Source: Ascaphus truei (taxonomy: Eukaryota > Chordata > Amphibia > Anura > Ascaphidae). Taken from it: 64,000 nt of DNA. Positions 20,585 through 32,262 of the stretch are shown here, piece after piece (position 1 is the first letter of the stretch; each line of letters opens with the position of its first letter). Both the position numbers and the translations under genes were made by a program. The DNA lies in assembly GCA_036426205.1 (NCBI GenBank), contig WSYH01001913.1, positions 1-64,000 on the forward strand, in the 5' to 3' direction. Below the pieces are notes generated by a model. It was not told where the DNA came from and did no database searches. It was given only the letters and a program-made list of their open reading frames with translations.

Positions 20585-20948
20585 TACTGATGCAGCGGCC
20601 ATTATTCGAACACATCACAGCGCTGATTTGGAGTTCTCTGCTGTTCCCCACGCAGCATGAACGTGGCCAATCGCCCCAGTCACCCGCGCTTTTCGCGGAT
20701 GTTTTGTTTGAATTTCATGGATTCTGTTTCTTCGTTTGCAATAAAATGGATGACTTGTAATGTGTACAGTACTGTGCTACTGTGCTACTGTGTCAATTTC
20801 ATGTATTTAAAAGCCAGAACACTAAAAGTCATTTTTCTGCACTCGCCGCGCTCGCATCTTAGTGTGGGATAGCTGGAATTCATCACGCGGCTTCAAATCG
20901 GGATTCCATGACACGTGAAGTGTTCGAATAACGGCCGCTGTATCAGTA
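20585..20948. mobile_element. 364-bp TIR element, CAGCGGCCATTATTCGAAC family
   Basis: 29-bp terminal inverted repeats with two mismatches: TACTGATGCAGCGGCCATTA on the left and TACTGATACAGCGGCCGTTA inverted on the right, both continuing TTCGAACAC. The interior is GC-rich and noncoding. The ends resemble those of the 52790-63021 foldback, suggesting shared mobilising machinery. Confidence 0.75.
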
Positions 20949-20999
20949 AACCTTGAATCTTCCTTTCCAATTAAAAAAATATTTAATTAGCTTACCAAG

Positions 21000-21760
21000 G
21001 GGTTAATATAAATACCCTAACAACCCTACTAAACATTGCATGTCTAGCCTAGCCTCCGACCGCTACTTCTCTGCCTGGACCATTCCAGTGTAAATCCTGT
21101 TAAGTGCAGGCAGTGGAGGGGTTAATTCCTTCATAAGGCCTGTGTGTTTTTGCAGACTTGGATATGTATCCAAGGGCGGGCCTTAGCAACAACCGGAAAG
21201 TGTCAGCCTGAGGTAAGGATACTGATTGGTTACCACACACTATAGATGAACCAATCAGTATTCAACTTGCACGTTTAAGGGGCAGGGTTACAGTCATCAA
21301 CCTCAGGTTATAAATATTGGCACTTTCCCAAATTAGAGGGTCCTTGTTATTCTCTCTCCTCTCTTTGTGGAGTTAGGAACATCAGACCTCCATCTCACAA
21401 GGAGATGTGAAGAGAGGTCCAACAGGCCTGACCTGGGCCTAAAGCCTGAGTCAGGACACAGCAAGCAGGGAAGGAGGTAATGTCTCTGTAATAAGATGTG
21501 CATACAATCAAGACAAGAAAATAGAAATAATGTGTGATTCACTGTCTACCAAAGATGAAGAGGTGTCAGTATAGGCCATCCTCTGCCTTCACATAGGATT
21601 CATGCTGACTGGAGGCGCTGCACCAATAAAGATCTAAGGTAACCTGTGAACCTGTCCTGTTTCTCCCCACTGTATCGCGGAGCACTCAGCCCTCCTGTTT
21701 GCCAACAGCTACTCAGCACAACACCTAGTGAAGTAGCTAGAAGTGCATACCCACCCCAAT
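21000..21760 (+). other. Possible LTR remnant
   Basis: Contains a TATA-like TTATAAATATTGGCAC at about 21308 and AATAAAG at 21626 in LTR-like order. After the polyadenylation signal, CACTCAGCCCTCCTGTTTGC resembles GACTCAGCCCTCCTGTTGCC at about 29188, suggesting two remnants of one family. Precise ends and TSD were not found. Confidence 0.35.
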
Positions 21761-22655
21761 CTCACTCGGGGGGGTTGGGGTTATAAGGGCTACACATGTA
21801 ATAGCAGTATATCTGCTAAGGTATATAAGGTGTTAACAACCCTGCTAAATCCCCTCAGGTGGTGTATCCTACCTCGCCAGGGCACTTACACCCATATCCC
21901 ACCTCCAACCCCCACAAACACAACAAATCTACCCCTATACAGTAATGGTAATTTTCCCTATTTGCCAAATGTGGCTAAAGGGCTAATAGTCAACATAAAA
22001 AATCAGTTTATATCACGGGTGATCTATAATAACAGAAAATCATTATTAGTAACAAACAAAGAGTAATTTATTATGTCCAAGATGCAAACATTATCTTGTT
22101 TGACAATCTTCCTAGTGTTTTCTTGCATTGGTGCTTTTATTTGACGTGGTACTGGTTTGGGGATAGTAAAAAAAAGTTTATTTAAACTTTAATACAGTTG
22201 CTGACAATACTGAAATTAATACGTTCTTTGCAATGTGACCCATTGGGAATAGGCTGTAAAAGAGTTTGATAAAGTGTATGATGCCAGATTGCTAGATACT
22301 TACTGTATACTCACAATCTTCTTCTTAGAGGATTGCCTGTAGCCATATACTGTACATTAAGTATGTAGAAACTTACACTCTGGTGTCAGGGTGTGAAATG
22401 GAATATCTGCAGCTGTACAAGTTACAAGTTGGAGGCTGATCTGATGTCTCAAACACTGAAGTAAATCCTAGAGTCTGGATACACTTTCTATACACTTACA
22501 GTTTTCTTGCAGTCTGAGACTTTCTAGCACAACCGTACCATATACTGTATGCCTGGTTGGCTTTTAAATCTAACTGTATGTAGATAAGCAGCCTTGAACA
22601 TAACTTGGACCTTAGACTTGATCCAGCAGACATTCATTCAGGAACAGGACCTTTG
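21761..22655. other. No recognisable feature
   Basis: Single-copy-looking AT-rich DNA between the LTR-like remnant and the L2 3' end. A GGGGGGGTTGGGG run at about 21768 is the only low-complexity part. Confidence 0.4.
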
Positions 22656-25595
22656 TTATTGTATTGTATTGTATGTCTTTATTTATATAGCGCCATTAAT
22701 ATACATACCGCTTCACAGTAGTAATACATGTGGTAATCAAATAAATAACAGATAATATAAATAACAGATCATGGGAATAAGTGCTTCAGACATAAAAGTA
22801 ACATTAAGGAAGAGGAGTCCCTGCTCCGAGCAGCTTACAGTCTAATTGGTAGGTAGGGAGAACATACAGAGGCAGTAGGAGGGCGTTCTGGTAAGTGTGT
22901 CTGCATGGGCCTAAGCTTTATGTATCATGTGTTCAGAATATCCACAGTGCTATTCATATGCTTCTTTAAGCAAGTGTGTCTTAAGGTGGGTCTTAAAGGT
23001 GGATAGAGAGGGTGCTAGTTGGGTACTGAGAGGACGGGCATTCCAGAGGTGTGGGGCAGTCAGTGAAAAAGGTTTAAGGCGGGAGAGGGCTTTAGATACG
23101 AAAGGGGTAGAAAGAATACATCCTTGAGAAGAATGCAAGAGTGTGGATGGTGCATAACGAGAAATTAGGGCTGAGATGTAAGGAGGGGCAGAAGAGTGTA
23201 AAGCTTTAAAAGTGAGGAGAAGAATGGAGTGTGAGATGCGGGATTTGATCGGAAGCCAGGGGAGGGATTTCAGGAGGGGAGAGGCTGAGACAGATCTAGG
23301 AAAGAGTAGAGTGATTCTGGCAGCAGCGTTAAGGATAGATTGTAGGGGAGACGGATGAGAGGCAGGAAGGCCGGACAGCAGGAGGTTACAGTAATCAAGA
23401 CGGGAGAGAATGAGGGCCTGAGTCAGAGTTTTAGCAGTCGAGCAACAGAGGAAAGGGCGTATCTTTGTTATATTGCGGAGGAAAAAGCGACAGGTTTTAG
23501 AAATGTTTTGAATGTGAGGGGCGAATGTGAGAGAGGAGTCGAGTGTGACCCCTAGGTAGCGTGCTTGGGCTACTGGGTGATTGATCGTAGTTCCAACAGT
23601 AATGCGGAAGGAGGAAGTAGGGCCAGGTTTGGGAGGAAGTATGAGGAGTTCTGTTTTAGCCATGTTGAGTTTAAGGTGGCGGAGGGCGATCCAGGACGAT
23701 ATAGCAGAGAGACATTCAGAAACTTTGGTTTGTACAGCAGGTGCAAGGTGAAGTGTTGAAAAGTATATTTGTGTGTCGTCAGCATAGAGGTGATAATTAA
23801 ACCCAAAAGATGTTATTAGGTCACCTAGAGAGAGTGTATACAGAGAAAAGAGAAGAGATCCCAGGACAGAGCCCTGGGGTACCCCCACAGAGAGATCAAT
23901 TGAGGAGGAGGAGGTGTTAGCAGAAGAGACACTGAAAGTACGATGGGAGAGGTAGGATGAGATCCAGGCTAGAGCTTTGTTCCGAATACCAAGAGTATGG
24001 AGAATGTGAAGGAGAAGAGGGTGGTCCACGTGTCAAATGCTGCAGAGAGGTCGTGTAATATGAGCAGAGTGTAATGACCTCTGTCTTTAGCAGCAAGGAG
24101 GTCATCAGTTTTTTTAGTGAGGGCTGTTTCCGTGGAGTGAGCAATGCGGGAGCCAAATTTTAGAGGGTCTAGGAGAGAATAGGTGTTGAGAAAATGGAGC
24201 AAGCGAGAGAATACAAGACGTTCAAGGAGTTTAGAGGCAAAAGGCAGGAGGGAGACAGGTCGACAGTTAGAAAGACAGGTAGGGTCAAGCCTGCTGTTTT
24301 TGAGTAATGGTATGACTGTTGCATGTTTGAAGGAGGATGGAAAGGTTCCAGAGCAGAGGGAGGAGTTAAAAATGTGTGTGAGCATAGCGATTATAGTAGG
24401 AGCAAGAGGTTTTAGGAGATGGGAGGGAATGGGGTCAAGAGGGCAAGTGGTAGAGGGAGAAGAAGCGATCAACAGCGACACATCCTCCTCTGAGACAGTG
24501 GAAAAAGAGTCAAGGAAGGCAGGAGGAGAGTTAGGAAGAGGTGTAGGATGGAGGGAAGAAACAGAGGGGATGTTCTGCCGTATGGATTCCATCTTTTCCT
24601 TAAAATAGTCAGCAAAGTTCTGAGCGGAGATGGAGGAAGGAGAGGCAGCTGAGGGTGGTTTGAGTAGAGTATCAAAGACAGAGAACAGTCAGCATGGGTT
24701 AGACTTGTGCATGTTGATTAGTGAAGAAAAGTAGGCTTGTTTAGCTTGCGAGAGGGCAGAATTGAAACAGGATAGCATAAATTTGTAGTGAAGGAAGTCT
24801 GCGAGAGTATGAGATTTCCTCCAGAGGCGTTCAGAGGAACGAGTGGAGGAGCGCAGCATGCGCTTGTGGGAATTTAGCTACGGTCTAGGGTTAGAAGGGC
24901 GAGGGCGGCAGAGAGAAAGCAGGGCATATAGATCAAGAGAGGAGGACAAGGCAGAGTTGTAGTTCCTGACCAGGATGTCAGGGTCTGTAGCAGAGCTGAG
25001 AGAGGAGAGGGAGGAGCGTAAAGTGGACTCAAAGTCAGGTAAGTGAATAGAGCGCAGGTTTCTACAGAACCGAGGGGTAGATGGAGGTGGAGAAGGGGAG
25101 AAGCGAGATAGAGAGAATGAGATGAGGTGATGGTCAGAGAGAGGAAAAGGAGAAATGGAGAAATCGTAGAGAGAGAAGTTTTTAGTGAAAACCAGGTCTA
25201 AGTAGTGGCCATCCTTGTGGGTGCTGCCTGCAGTCCATTGTTGAAGGCCAAAAGAAGAGGTTAGAGAAAGAAAACGGGAAGCCCAAGGGAGAGAGGAGTC
25301 ATCAATGTGGCAATTGAAGTCCCCAAGGAGAAAATAAAAGGAGTCTGAGGAGAGGAAGAAAGAGAGCCAGGATTCAAGTGAGAGAGAAAGGCAGAAGGGG
25401 GATGAGTAGAGGTAGGTGGGCAATAGATAACCGCCACATGGACAGGGAGAGGAGAGAAAATCTGGACAGTGTGAGCCTCAAAGGAGGGAAAAGCAAGAGA
25501 TGGAGGAATAGGAATGAATAGGAGAGAATGGAGAGAATTCAGTAATGCAAATGTGTCCCCTACGGCAGTCTCTCCAAGCAATCCAAAAAAAAAAA
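22656..25595 (-). mobile_element. L2-clade LINE, copy 1
   Basis: A minus-strand LINE with, from 5' to 3', an apurinic-type endonuclease, reverse transcriptase and a 3' end GGCGCTATATAAATAAAGAC followed by ATACAATACAATA short repeats, the non-poly(A) tail typical of L2. It begins at an A-run near 25590 where a MITE abuts. The upstream ORF1 is missing. Confidence 0.85.
22947..24592 (-). pseudogene. L2 LINE reverse transcriptase (one frameshift)
   Basis: The frame from 24592 has the [20 protein letters not shown] and [20 protein letters not shown] region preceding the RT core. After a frameshift near 24030 the frame from 24029 has [20 protein letters not shown], the catalytic YADDTQIYF box, [13 protein letters not shown] and [16 protein letters not shown], ending in [11 protein letters not shown]. 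This is 359 residues without a stop, so the copy is fairly young. It would prime reverse transcription of its own RNA at a nicked target. The frameshift and lost 5' part make it non-autonomous. Confidence 0.85.
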
Positions 25596-25600
25596 AATTG
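24878..25600 (-). pseudogene. L2 LINE endonuclease domain (broken)
   Basis: Two overlapping frames. The upstream one (25261-25629) has VAVIYCPPTSTHPPSAFLSH. The downstream one (24878-25423) has the catalytic LLGDFNCHIDD, GSTHKDGHYLDLVFT and PLSDHHLISFSL blocks of exonuclease-endonuclease-phosphatase endonucleases. The frameshift lies near 25300-25420. It would nick target DNA for target-primed reverse transcription. The N-terminal catalytic Asn/Glu region is missing. Confidence 0.8.
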
Positions 25601-25606
25601 CATCTA

Positions 25607-26013
25607 AGGCTGCGTCCATAGAAGGACAAGCAGCGCTGAGGCGTGTGGACGCTCCGTGCTGAGCCCCTGCATCCTCAATGAGGATGCCTTGAGAGGGGGC
25701 TCACGCGAGCGTCCGCAGGCGTGCTCAGGCTTTGGAGTTTTCAGCCGAGCGCCAAGCTGTTTTTCAGCGCGCTGTCGGCTGAAAACATCCAATCAGGCTT
25801 AAGCAGCGTCAACGTCACGGCGCCGTGACATTGACGTCAGTGCGTCACGGGCGATTGGCCCAGCGACGTCACTGCCCTGCCTCCAACCACCTCCCCCTGG
25901 CTCCCTTCGTGCAAGCTGGCTCGCCTGCAAGTCTGTGCAATCGCGCTGACTGAAGCAGGCGAGCCTCAGCGTTAGCGCGCCTTCGCTCTCCCCACCCCTC
26001 TATGGTCCGGGCC
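25607..26013. mobile_element. GC-rich MITE, AGGCTGCGTCCATAGA ends
   Basis: The left end AGGCTGCGTCCATAGAAGG mirrors the right end, inverse AGGCCCGGACCATAGAGGG. The 8-bp flanks TGCATCTA and TACGTCTA match at 6 of 8, in the hAT style. The interior is CpG-rich, with TTGACGTCA-type motifs and CCAATCAGG. It sits against the 5' break of L2 copy 1. Confidence 0.6.
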
Positions 26014-27770
26014 TACGTCTACAGAAATTATTTCTAGGGTCTGCTTTGAAGTTCTACTGCTGTGTTATCCTCCAACAGCACACTGTTCTATTACACTGGA
26101 CTCCTGAAATGTTCCTGTTTAACATCAGGAACACAGAGCGCTACGGTAGTCGCTAACTCTTGTTTGTGTGTAAATTCTTTATTTATTGTTCAAGACTGTT
26201 ACATCCATGCATTAATGTTTCCATTTGTCACATATAATAGTACTGTTAACTAGAGATACATTCTGTAGATCAATCTAAAATCTGCCACCCACTCTTGATC
26301 TTTCTAAAAAGGGTTATATACCCCAGAACCATCTTGCACGGATGAGCTGGATTCTAACTGGTTAAGCTGTTCAAGAATTAAATAACTTCATAAATACACA
26401 ATGTTAAAGTTTAGTCCAGCAGGTACTGAAGCAAATATCATGGGATATTGTATTTTAGGACAATTTTCTCAACTGAAATCAATGTGAAATTTGTAATCCT
26501 TAGGAACTAATAATAGCAATAACTAACACCCCAAGATAAGTATACTGCATATCATTTAGGGTTCACTTTAAAATGACATTTTACAGCTTTACCTACATTG
26601 CTGCAAACTAAATTTGAAGGTGTATAATCCAGCATTTTAAATTATCATGCATGGTTTCCTTTAATGTACCTAATGGTTTAACCATTAAAATGAATACAGA
26701 CAATAATTGATTTTCCTGTTTTCCCATTTACATTTTAGAACCATCAGCCTTTTTTTTTTTCAATTTGCTTGAGCCCATTAAAATCAGGCAGCAATTGCAA
26801 GAAAATACATACTGTACTGTATCTTAAGCAAAAAGAGAAATCTGTCAGAACTACAACTTTTAAATATCCACAAGAACGTTGTATTAACAAGTTCCCTAAT
26901 TTTTCAAAGGTTGCAGGGAAAAGATTTCTATAAAACCTAATTATGTGAACAATGACATGTTACTTTATGGGTCAATATTCATCTGAAAACCTACTGAAGA
27001 TTAATTAGTTAGGCCTATGCAGTGTTTTATTAAACTGTTTTAAAGCAGGATTATATACAGTATTATTGCAACAAAAATTGTTTTAGAGCTCTGTAAACAT
27101 ATTCTGTTTCAATTCTGCTGTTGGTACGCTATATTTTGCAAACTGTCACCCAAGATTTATATTGAATTTCCCAACAATCTTAAACATTATTATTTGATGG
27201 AGAGACATTTCTGGGCATGTATACACCATTTGGAGGTGATTTAAAGTAAATAAAAAAGGGCTTATATGGTTATTTTAATAAAGCAGCACTTAAATATCCA
27301 TAGATTATTCCAATCCCTTGCACATAATGATATATTTGCTGTAGATTTTAGCAAATAAAAAATGGATCTGAAATTTCAGCTGCTTCGCTTTAGACCATAT
27401 GGTGATAGTGGGTATTTATCAAAGGCTTCCAGGCAAAAAACTGGGTCAAGGTTGGTGCAAAAGACAGTACAAGATGTATAAATACCAAAGAAAATGTATC
27501 TATTTGAAAACAAGGAGAATTTTATGTTTTGTAACTTGGTGACTTACAGTAGACAAATACTGTAGATTCCTTGGGATCTTACTTCAAAAATACCATGATT
27601 ATTGCTGCACCTCCACAAAGCAAACAAAACCAAACTTGCTGAATCCAAGATTTTGCTGATTTGGTCAGATTTGAACTTTGATTGTAAATTCTCCATGCTG
27701 CTTCAAAAACTCACGTGATCAACGGGCAAAACTTCAGTAAGGAAAAACGAGAAAGGAGTGCAACAAAGGA
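26014..27770. other. 1.75-kb AT-rich stretch with no visible repeat
   Basis: No inverted repeats, no element fragments and no frame with known homology. It is the best candidate in the window for unique host sequence, such as an intron or intergenic spacer. Confidence 0.45.
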
Positions 27771-28054
27771 TGTTATTAGTAGGGTCACCCCTGACTACTA
27801 ATCTTCCCTTCTCCTGGCACTTAGCCCTAGTATAGCCGGCCTGCCAGTGGTGATCACAGGGTTTTCCCCTTCACTGGTGCTGCCCCTGATTGTTAGAGGA
27901 GGCGGTGACAGCCGGCCTGAGATTGCCCAATCCTGGGACAGATCTTGTGCCCTCTCCTGGCTGTGCTTAAGGGCAGACACTGCCCACCTTCAGGAGTTTC
28001 CTTCCCCCACTTGAGGAAGGCAGGTCACACATTGGAGTGGCTGCCTATTGGGCC
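27771..28054. other. GC-rich LTR-like fragment
   Basis: GGTCACCCCTGACTACTAAT, then GCCGGCCTGCCAGTGGTGAT and CTCTCCTGGCTGTGCTTAAG. The composition resembles amphibian LTR promoters and it adjoins a hammerhead-containing inverted repeat. No ends were found. Confidence 0.3.
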
Positions 28055-28320
28055 TAGCGAATACCCAGGATGTGGAAGACCGGTGCACCGCCAAGAAGCA
28101 AGAGCTGGACAATTGACCATTTGAAAAATATATTGGTAAAACAGCATCACAATAGAGTCCTGGAGGATCCTTTGACAAAACGCTTCGGCGTGAAACACGT
28201 TAGAGGATCCGCCAGGACTCTACTGTGATGCTGTTTTACCAATACATTTTTCAAACTGTCAATTGTCCAGCTCTTGCTTCTCGGCGGTGCACTGGTCTTC
28301 CACATCCTGGCTATTCACTG
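28055..28320. mobile_element. PLE-related inverted repeat
   Basis: Arms of about 110 bp (28055-28170 and 28204-28320) are inverted copies: CAAGAGCTGGACAATTGACC against its complement, and GGTAAAACAGCATCACAATA against TACTGTGATGCTGTTTTACC. The loop carries a hammerhead-like core. Same layout as 4796-5897 and 47183-48340. Confidence 0.65.
28168..28205 (+). ncRNA. Degenerate hammerhead-like motif
   Basis: TTGACAA, helix ACGC-TTCG-GCGT, then GAAACACG. It shares the two core substitutions seen at 12373. The helix is perfect. Confidence 0.4.
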
Positions 28321-29352
28321 TCTATCACTTACCAGGGAGCACGCTGGTTTGCTGACAGTGCCACTTTGGATACAGTCCCGTCGGACATTCCCCGCATGCC
28401 AGTACTGCGGAGCCACTCATGTATCACAGCCTTTCCGTCAAGTGAGGAGGAGTGTGCTTCCATTCAGAGGACTACTGAACCGTGATCCTGTCGGACATAC
28501 ACCACTCACAGACTACCGCCTTCCGTCCAGGGAGGAGGAGTTCGTTTCCATTCAGAGGACTACTGAACCGTGGGTGTGAATACAACGCGATTGGTGCTTA
28601 TTTCTAAGCCAGTTGTTGAGAGCTTTATACGGGCTGTCAGCACTGCACTTACCCCTTCCCCTCTACAGTTGGGATGTTAGGTGGCTATATATGTTCTTAT
28701 AGAACTCATAGCTACATCTCAGCACTCCAATTTTTCTGAGCACCAGAACAGGTAACAGATTTACTATACAAATTGCATATTGGGCCTACTCTATTCCTCT
28801 TCCCCTTTGGGGATAGTGGTTGTGTACCATACCTCTGCCTCTGCTAGGGAGGTGGGGAAGAGCTAGGATGGCTGTGGGTGCCCTTGGCTTGTAGTGACGG
28901 TTCAGGGACCATCTTCTGTGATAGCTGACCTGACACACTGTATCCGGTAGAAGACTGCCGTGTAACTGTTACTGCAGAGTGTGGTAATAAACCCGTTCCT
29001 GTTTTGAAATATACCTCCTGCCTGGTGCATGACGTTACTGGAGAGAGCGGTAATAAGTTCTACCATGGGAGATCACCTTCAGTTCCTGGAGCCTACGGCA
29101 GATGGAGGCGATGCACTGCTATGGAGATATGTGGGGTATGAACCCCAGAAGCCTGTTCCTGTGTCCCCACTACCATCGACGGACGACTCAGCCCTCCTGT
29201 TGCCAGCAGGTATATGCACCATACACCCTTTAATGGCCCCTATCTGCGATTGGGTGGGGGAAACACTGTTACAAGTATAAAATACTTTATACAGAAAAGT
29301 AGCATAACATTAAAAACTCACATATAATATTGCATAAACCAGCACAGACAAA
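28321..29352 (+). other. LTR-like remnant with polyadenylation signal
   Basis: Two copies of TCCATTCAGAGGACTACTGA about 100 bp apart (28452 and 28548) show a short internal duplication. AATAAACCCG at 28986 is a plausible polyadenylation signal. ACTCAGCCCTCCTGTTGCC at 29189 is shared with the 21000-21760 remnant. A reading frame from 29029 is open for 83 codons but matches nothing I can name. Confidence 0.35.
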
Positions 29353-29832
29353 GGGGCCTATGCAGAGAGCAGCGCTATTTCGAAATTCGCCATTTTTTGG
29401 AGAAAATCGCGCAGAAAGCAGCAGAAAATGGCGAGTTCCGAAAAACGCGCCAATTTTTCTTTTCTAGTTATAAAACTCGCCTCGCGGCTGGCGAGAACCT
29501 CAATCTCGCCAGTTTTAAAAATATCCGTATGCAGAGAGGCACGAACGGCATCTAGCGGCTGTTCGCGCCAATAAAATGGCGCGATTGTCTCAGTTTTAAC
29601 TCGCCAGAAAAAACTGCCACTCGCGGCCATTGCAAAGGGAAAAAAAAAGCCGCGAATTTGTTTTAACACATTTCTGAAGCGCGCATCTCGCCAATTTAAA
29701 CTCGCCACACGCATCCATGTTAAACATAGCAGAATTCGCACTTTTCTGCATATGGAGATTAAAACTCTCCAAAAAAGCTACTTTTTAATAAATTCGCCAA
29801 TTTTAAAATTCGCTGCTCTCTGCATAGGCCCC
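29353..29832. mobile_element. 480-bp TIR element, GGGGCCTATGCAGAGAGC family
   Basis: Ends GGGGCCTATGCAGAGAGCAG on the left and the inverse on the right. The interior alternates CTCGCCA and TGGCGAG motifs in both orientations, as in 6214-6628. Flanks AAA and CTA do not form a clear TSD. Noncoding; a 127-codon frame on the minus strand is a by-product. Confidence 0.75.
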
Positions 29833-30369
29833 CTAGTCTTTATCATAAATCAATAGTGTCTGGCTGACAATTTGTCTATTGTTAGCGGTGGGACTCCCAG
29901 AGGGAAGGTAGCAAACACCGTATCATTCAGTCAGATAGTAAGATGGATCTTCAGAAGTTTCATGGAGACACTAAGGATATGACATCACAACGTTATCATT
30001 GACCAACCACTTCACGTTTAGTGTCATTACGCTTCATAAGGTTTTTGGCTAGTAGACATACTAGGAAGCCTTAAATAGAGGCTACTGTAGCTACAGTATG
30101 TAATGTGACTACTCTAAAAACATTAACTCTATAGGTACAAATAAGGGACCAGACAAAATTACAGATGAACTCCCTTCACTTATTAAATAATTTGCATTTT
30201 TATGTCATGTTCACCTGTATATTTTTAAAGCTCGAATAGCTTTTACAACAAATTGTAACCCGCTCGGGCAAGTGATTACATATATCACAAAGTTTGACCG
30301 GCAATTAATACAATTTGAAACTTTGAATTTTTTCTCAGTAGCCTCTGCCTTTACAAGCTTGTCACATGA
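29833..30369. other. Probable PLE 3' flank
   Basis: AT-rich, no coding signal. It lies directly 3' of the PLE fragment on the minus strand and may be its untranslated region. Confidence 0.35.
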
Positions 30370-31567
30370 CATGAATTAACATACAACACAGTGTCCCAAT
30401 GGTCTCTGAAGTAAATAGCCAACATGAGGATTCCAGTTGGACTCTTAAAGAGCTCTAGGGGCCAGAATATTTTTCAAATTATATGTCTTTCTAAAGACTA
30501 CCTTAGGTTTATCTTCTAGATTAACTTTAAATAAGGGTCAATCTGTAAAACAAAACAATGTTTCCTAACATCTTTCTGATTAGGGGAATCTTGTTCACCA
30601 TAATTTGTAATAAACATTGGTGCTTTGGGTATATCTAGTTCATTATTTTTAGCTTTAGGTATTAAAAGTCTTTTGCATGGTACTTTTTTTTTACTTCTCA
30701 CAAATACAGATTGCACCAAAGTAGAATCAAAACCCTTCTCCAAAAATCTTTGGCTAAAAATATCAGATTTTTCAACAAAATCATCAATTTTTGAGCATTT
30801 TCTCCTCATTATTAAGATTTTTTTCATGGTATATTGTCGAGTGACTTATTTGAATGATTCATTTTAAGATTACGATAGGACTTGACATCAACTGTTTGAA
30901 GAAGGTTTTACTGATCACCTGATTATTGTCAATCTTACACTAATATGGTTTCCAATTTAAAACTATATATCTACTGTATCATTAGAATTGAGGAAAGAAA
31001 GAAAGGCTTCCAAATTCTCATCAGACCCAGACCAAACAATAAGAATATCATCAAAGTATATTTTATAATACCTAATATTTTTCTTAAAAGTGTTGTTATC
31101 CCAAATATAATCATTTCCCCAGAGCCCTATAAAAAGTCTAGCATAATTAGGGACAAAGCAAGTTCCCATAGTCATCCCATTTATCTGGTTTTAGAATTGG
31201 TGTTCAACTAGAAAATCATTGTGATTCAAAATAAATAAAATACTATCCAAAATAAATTGTTGTTGGGTCTGTGGTATTGTGGTATTGTGAGAAAGAAAAT
31301 AAGTAACTATTTCACTACCATGAGGGTTTTTAATACAGGTGTATAGTGAAACAACATCTATGGTGACACATCTATAACTAACATCCTAAACAAAAAATTG
31401 TAATTTTTCCAAAACATCCATACTCTCTTTAAGGAAAGAAGGAAGTCTTTGTGAGTGGAGACAAAAAGCAATCAACATAATCTGATAAATCAGACATGAT
31501 AGTCGATTCCATTTACAATCGGATTGCCATGGAGAATCGTAACTTGTATGTATCTTTGGTAGATGAA
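30370..31567 (-). pseudogene. PLE reverse transcriptase, palm to thumb fragment
   Basis: From the 5' side: HLPKIHTSYDSPWQ, then after a frameshift GNPIVNGIDYHV; then MGTCFVPNYARLFIGLW and the intact catalytic box YFDDILIVWSG; later RFLEKGFDSTL and PKAPMFITNYGEQ; finally PKVVFRKTYNLKNILAP. These are PLE landmarks in the right order, spread over several frames with stops between. Inactive. Confidence 0.7.
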
Positions 31568-31635
31568 GAAAAAAAGTGAATCCGGGTACTACCGATTTGC
31601 TTCAGACTAATTTCATTTATTGAGCCAAAATGGCA

Positions 31636-31670
31636 ACATTTCGATCAATGCAATGACCTCTCTCAAGTGT
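31636..31670 (-). ncRNA. Degenerate hammerhead-like motif
   Basis: Minus strand: TTGAGAG, helix GGTCA-TTGCAT-TGATC, then GAAATG. GAAA is kept and the helix has four standard pairs and one G-U, but the first core box is degraded. It lies in the left arm of PLE copy 4. Confidence 0.35.
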
Positions 31671-32262
31671 TAGTGGCATAATACAAACAACCCATTGTGT
31701 CTCTTATACATAGTCCCTACATCCAAAGGTGTCCGATGATGGTGATCATCCGCTGGTGTCTTGCATTTACATCAATCCGCACCGTCTGTTTGAAGATCCC
31801 GCAATCTCCTGTTCGGAATGTGATATCATCTGGGTATCCTCTGTCATCGCTTATAGGTCCACTCCAGGTCCGTAAATCTCACGATATTTCAGGGGGCATC
31901 TGACATCATCGCATGTGCGTGCCTCCGTTTCTTGCTGTCGTTGCTAGGTGATAGGATCCTCTCTTCCTCTGCGCATGCATCTCTTCGGTCTCCATGTTCA
32001 ATGCTTTGCAGCATCTCTCTATCACTATGTGAAAGTTGTCCTCTGCATTTTTGGTTTTACCAAAGAGGGAGGATAAGATATAATCAGCAGAATATTCTCC
32101 AGTCCTTTAAAAACATCTAATCCCCAGTGTTTGATTCCTTAGTGAAATAACTTAAAAATGTAAAATGGAAGATTATAGTTTTCATCTCTTCAGATGAGGT
32201 CCAGTCTTAATTGATAATGTTGAATAATGTGGAATATTATCCATGCGTGTTCTGTCCCAGAG

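Noticed and set aside
24183..24608. 141-codon plus-strand frame
   Set aside because: Antisense of the L2 reverse transcriptase gene.
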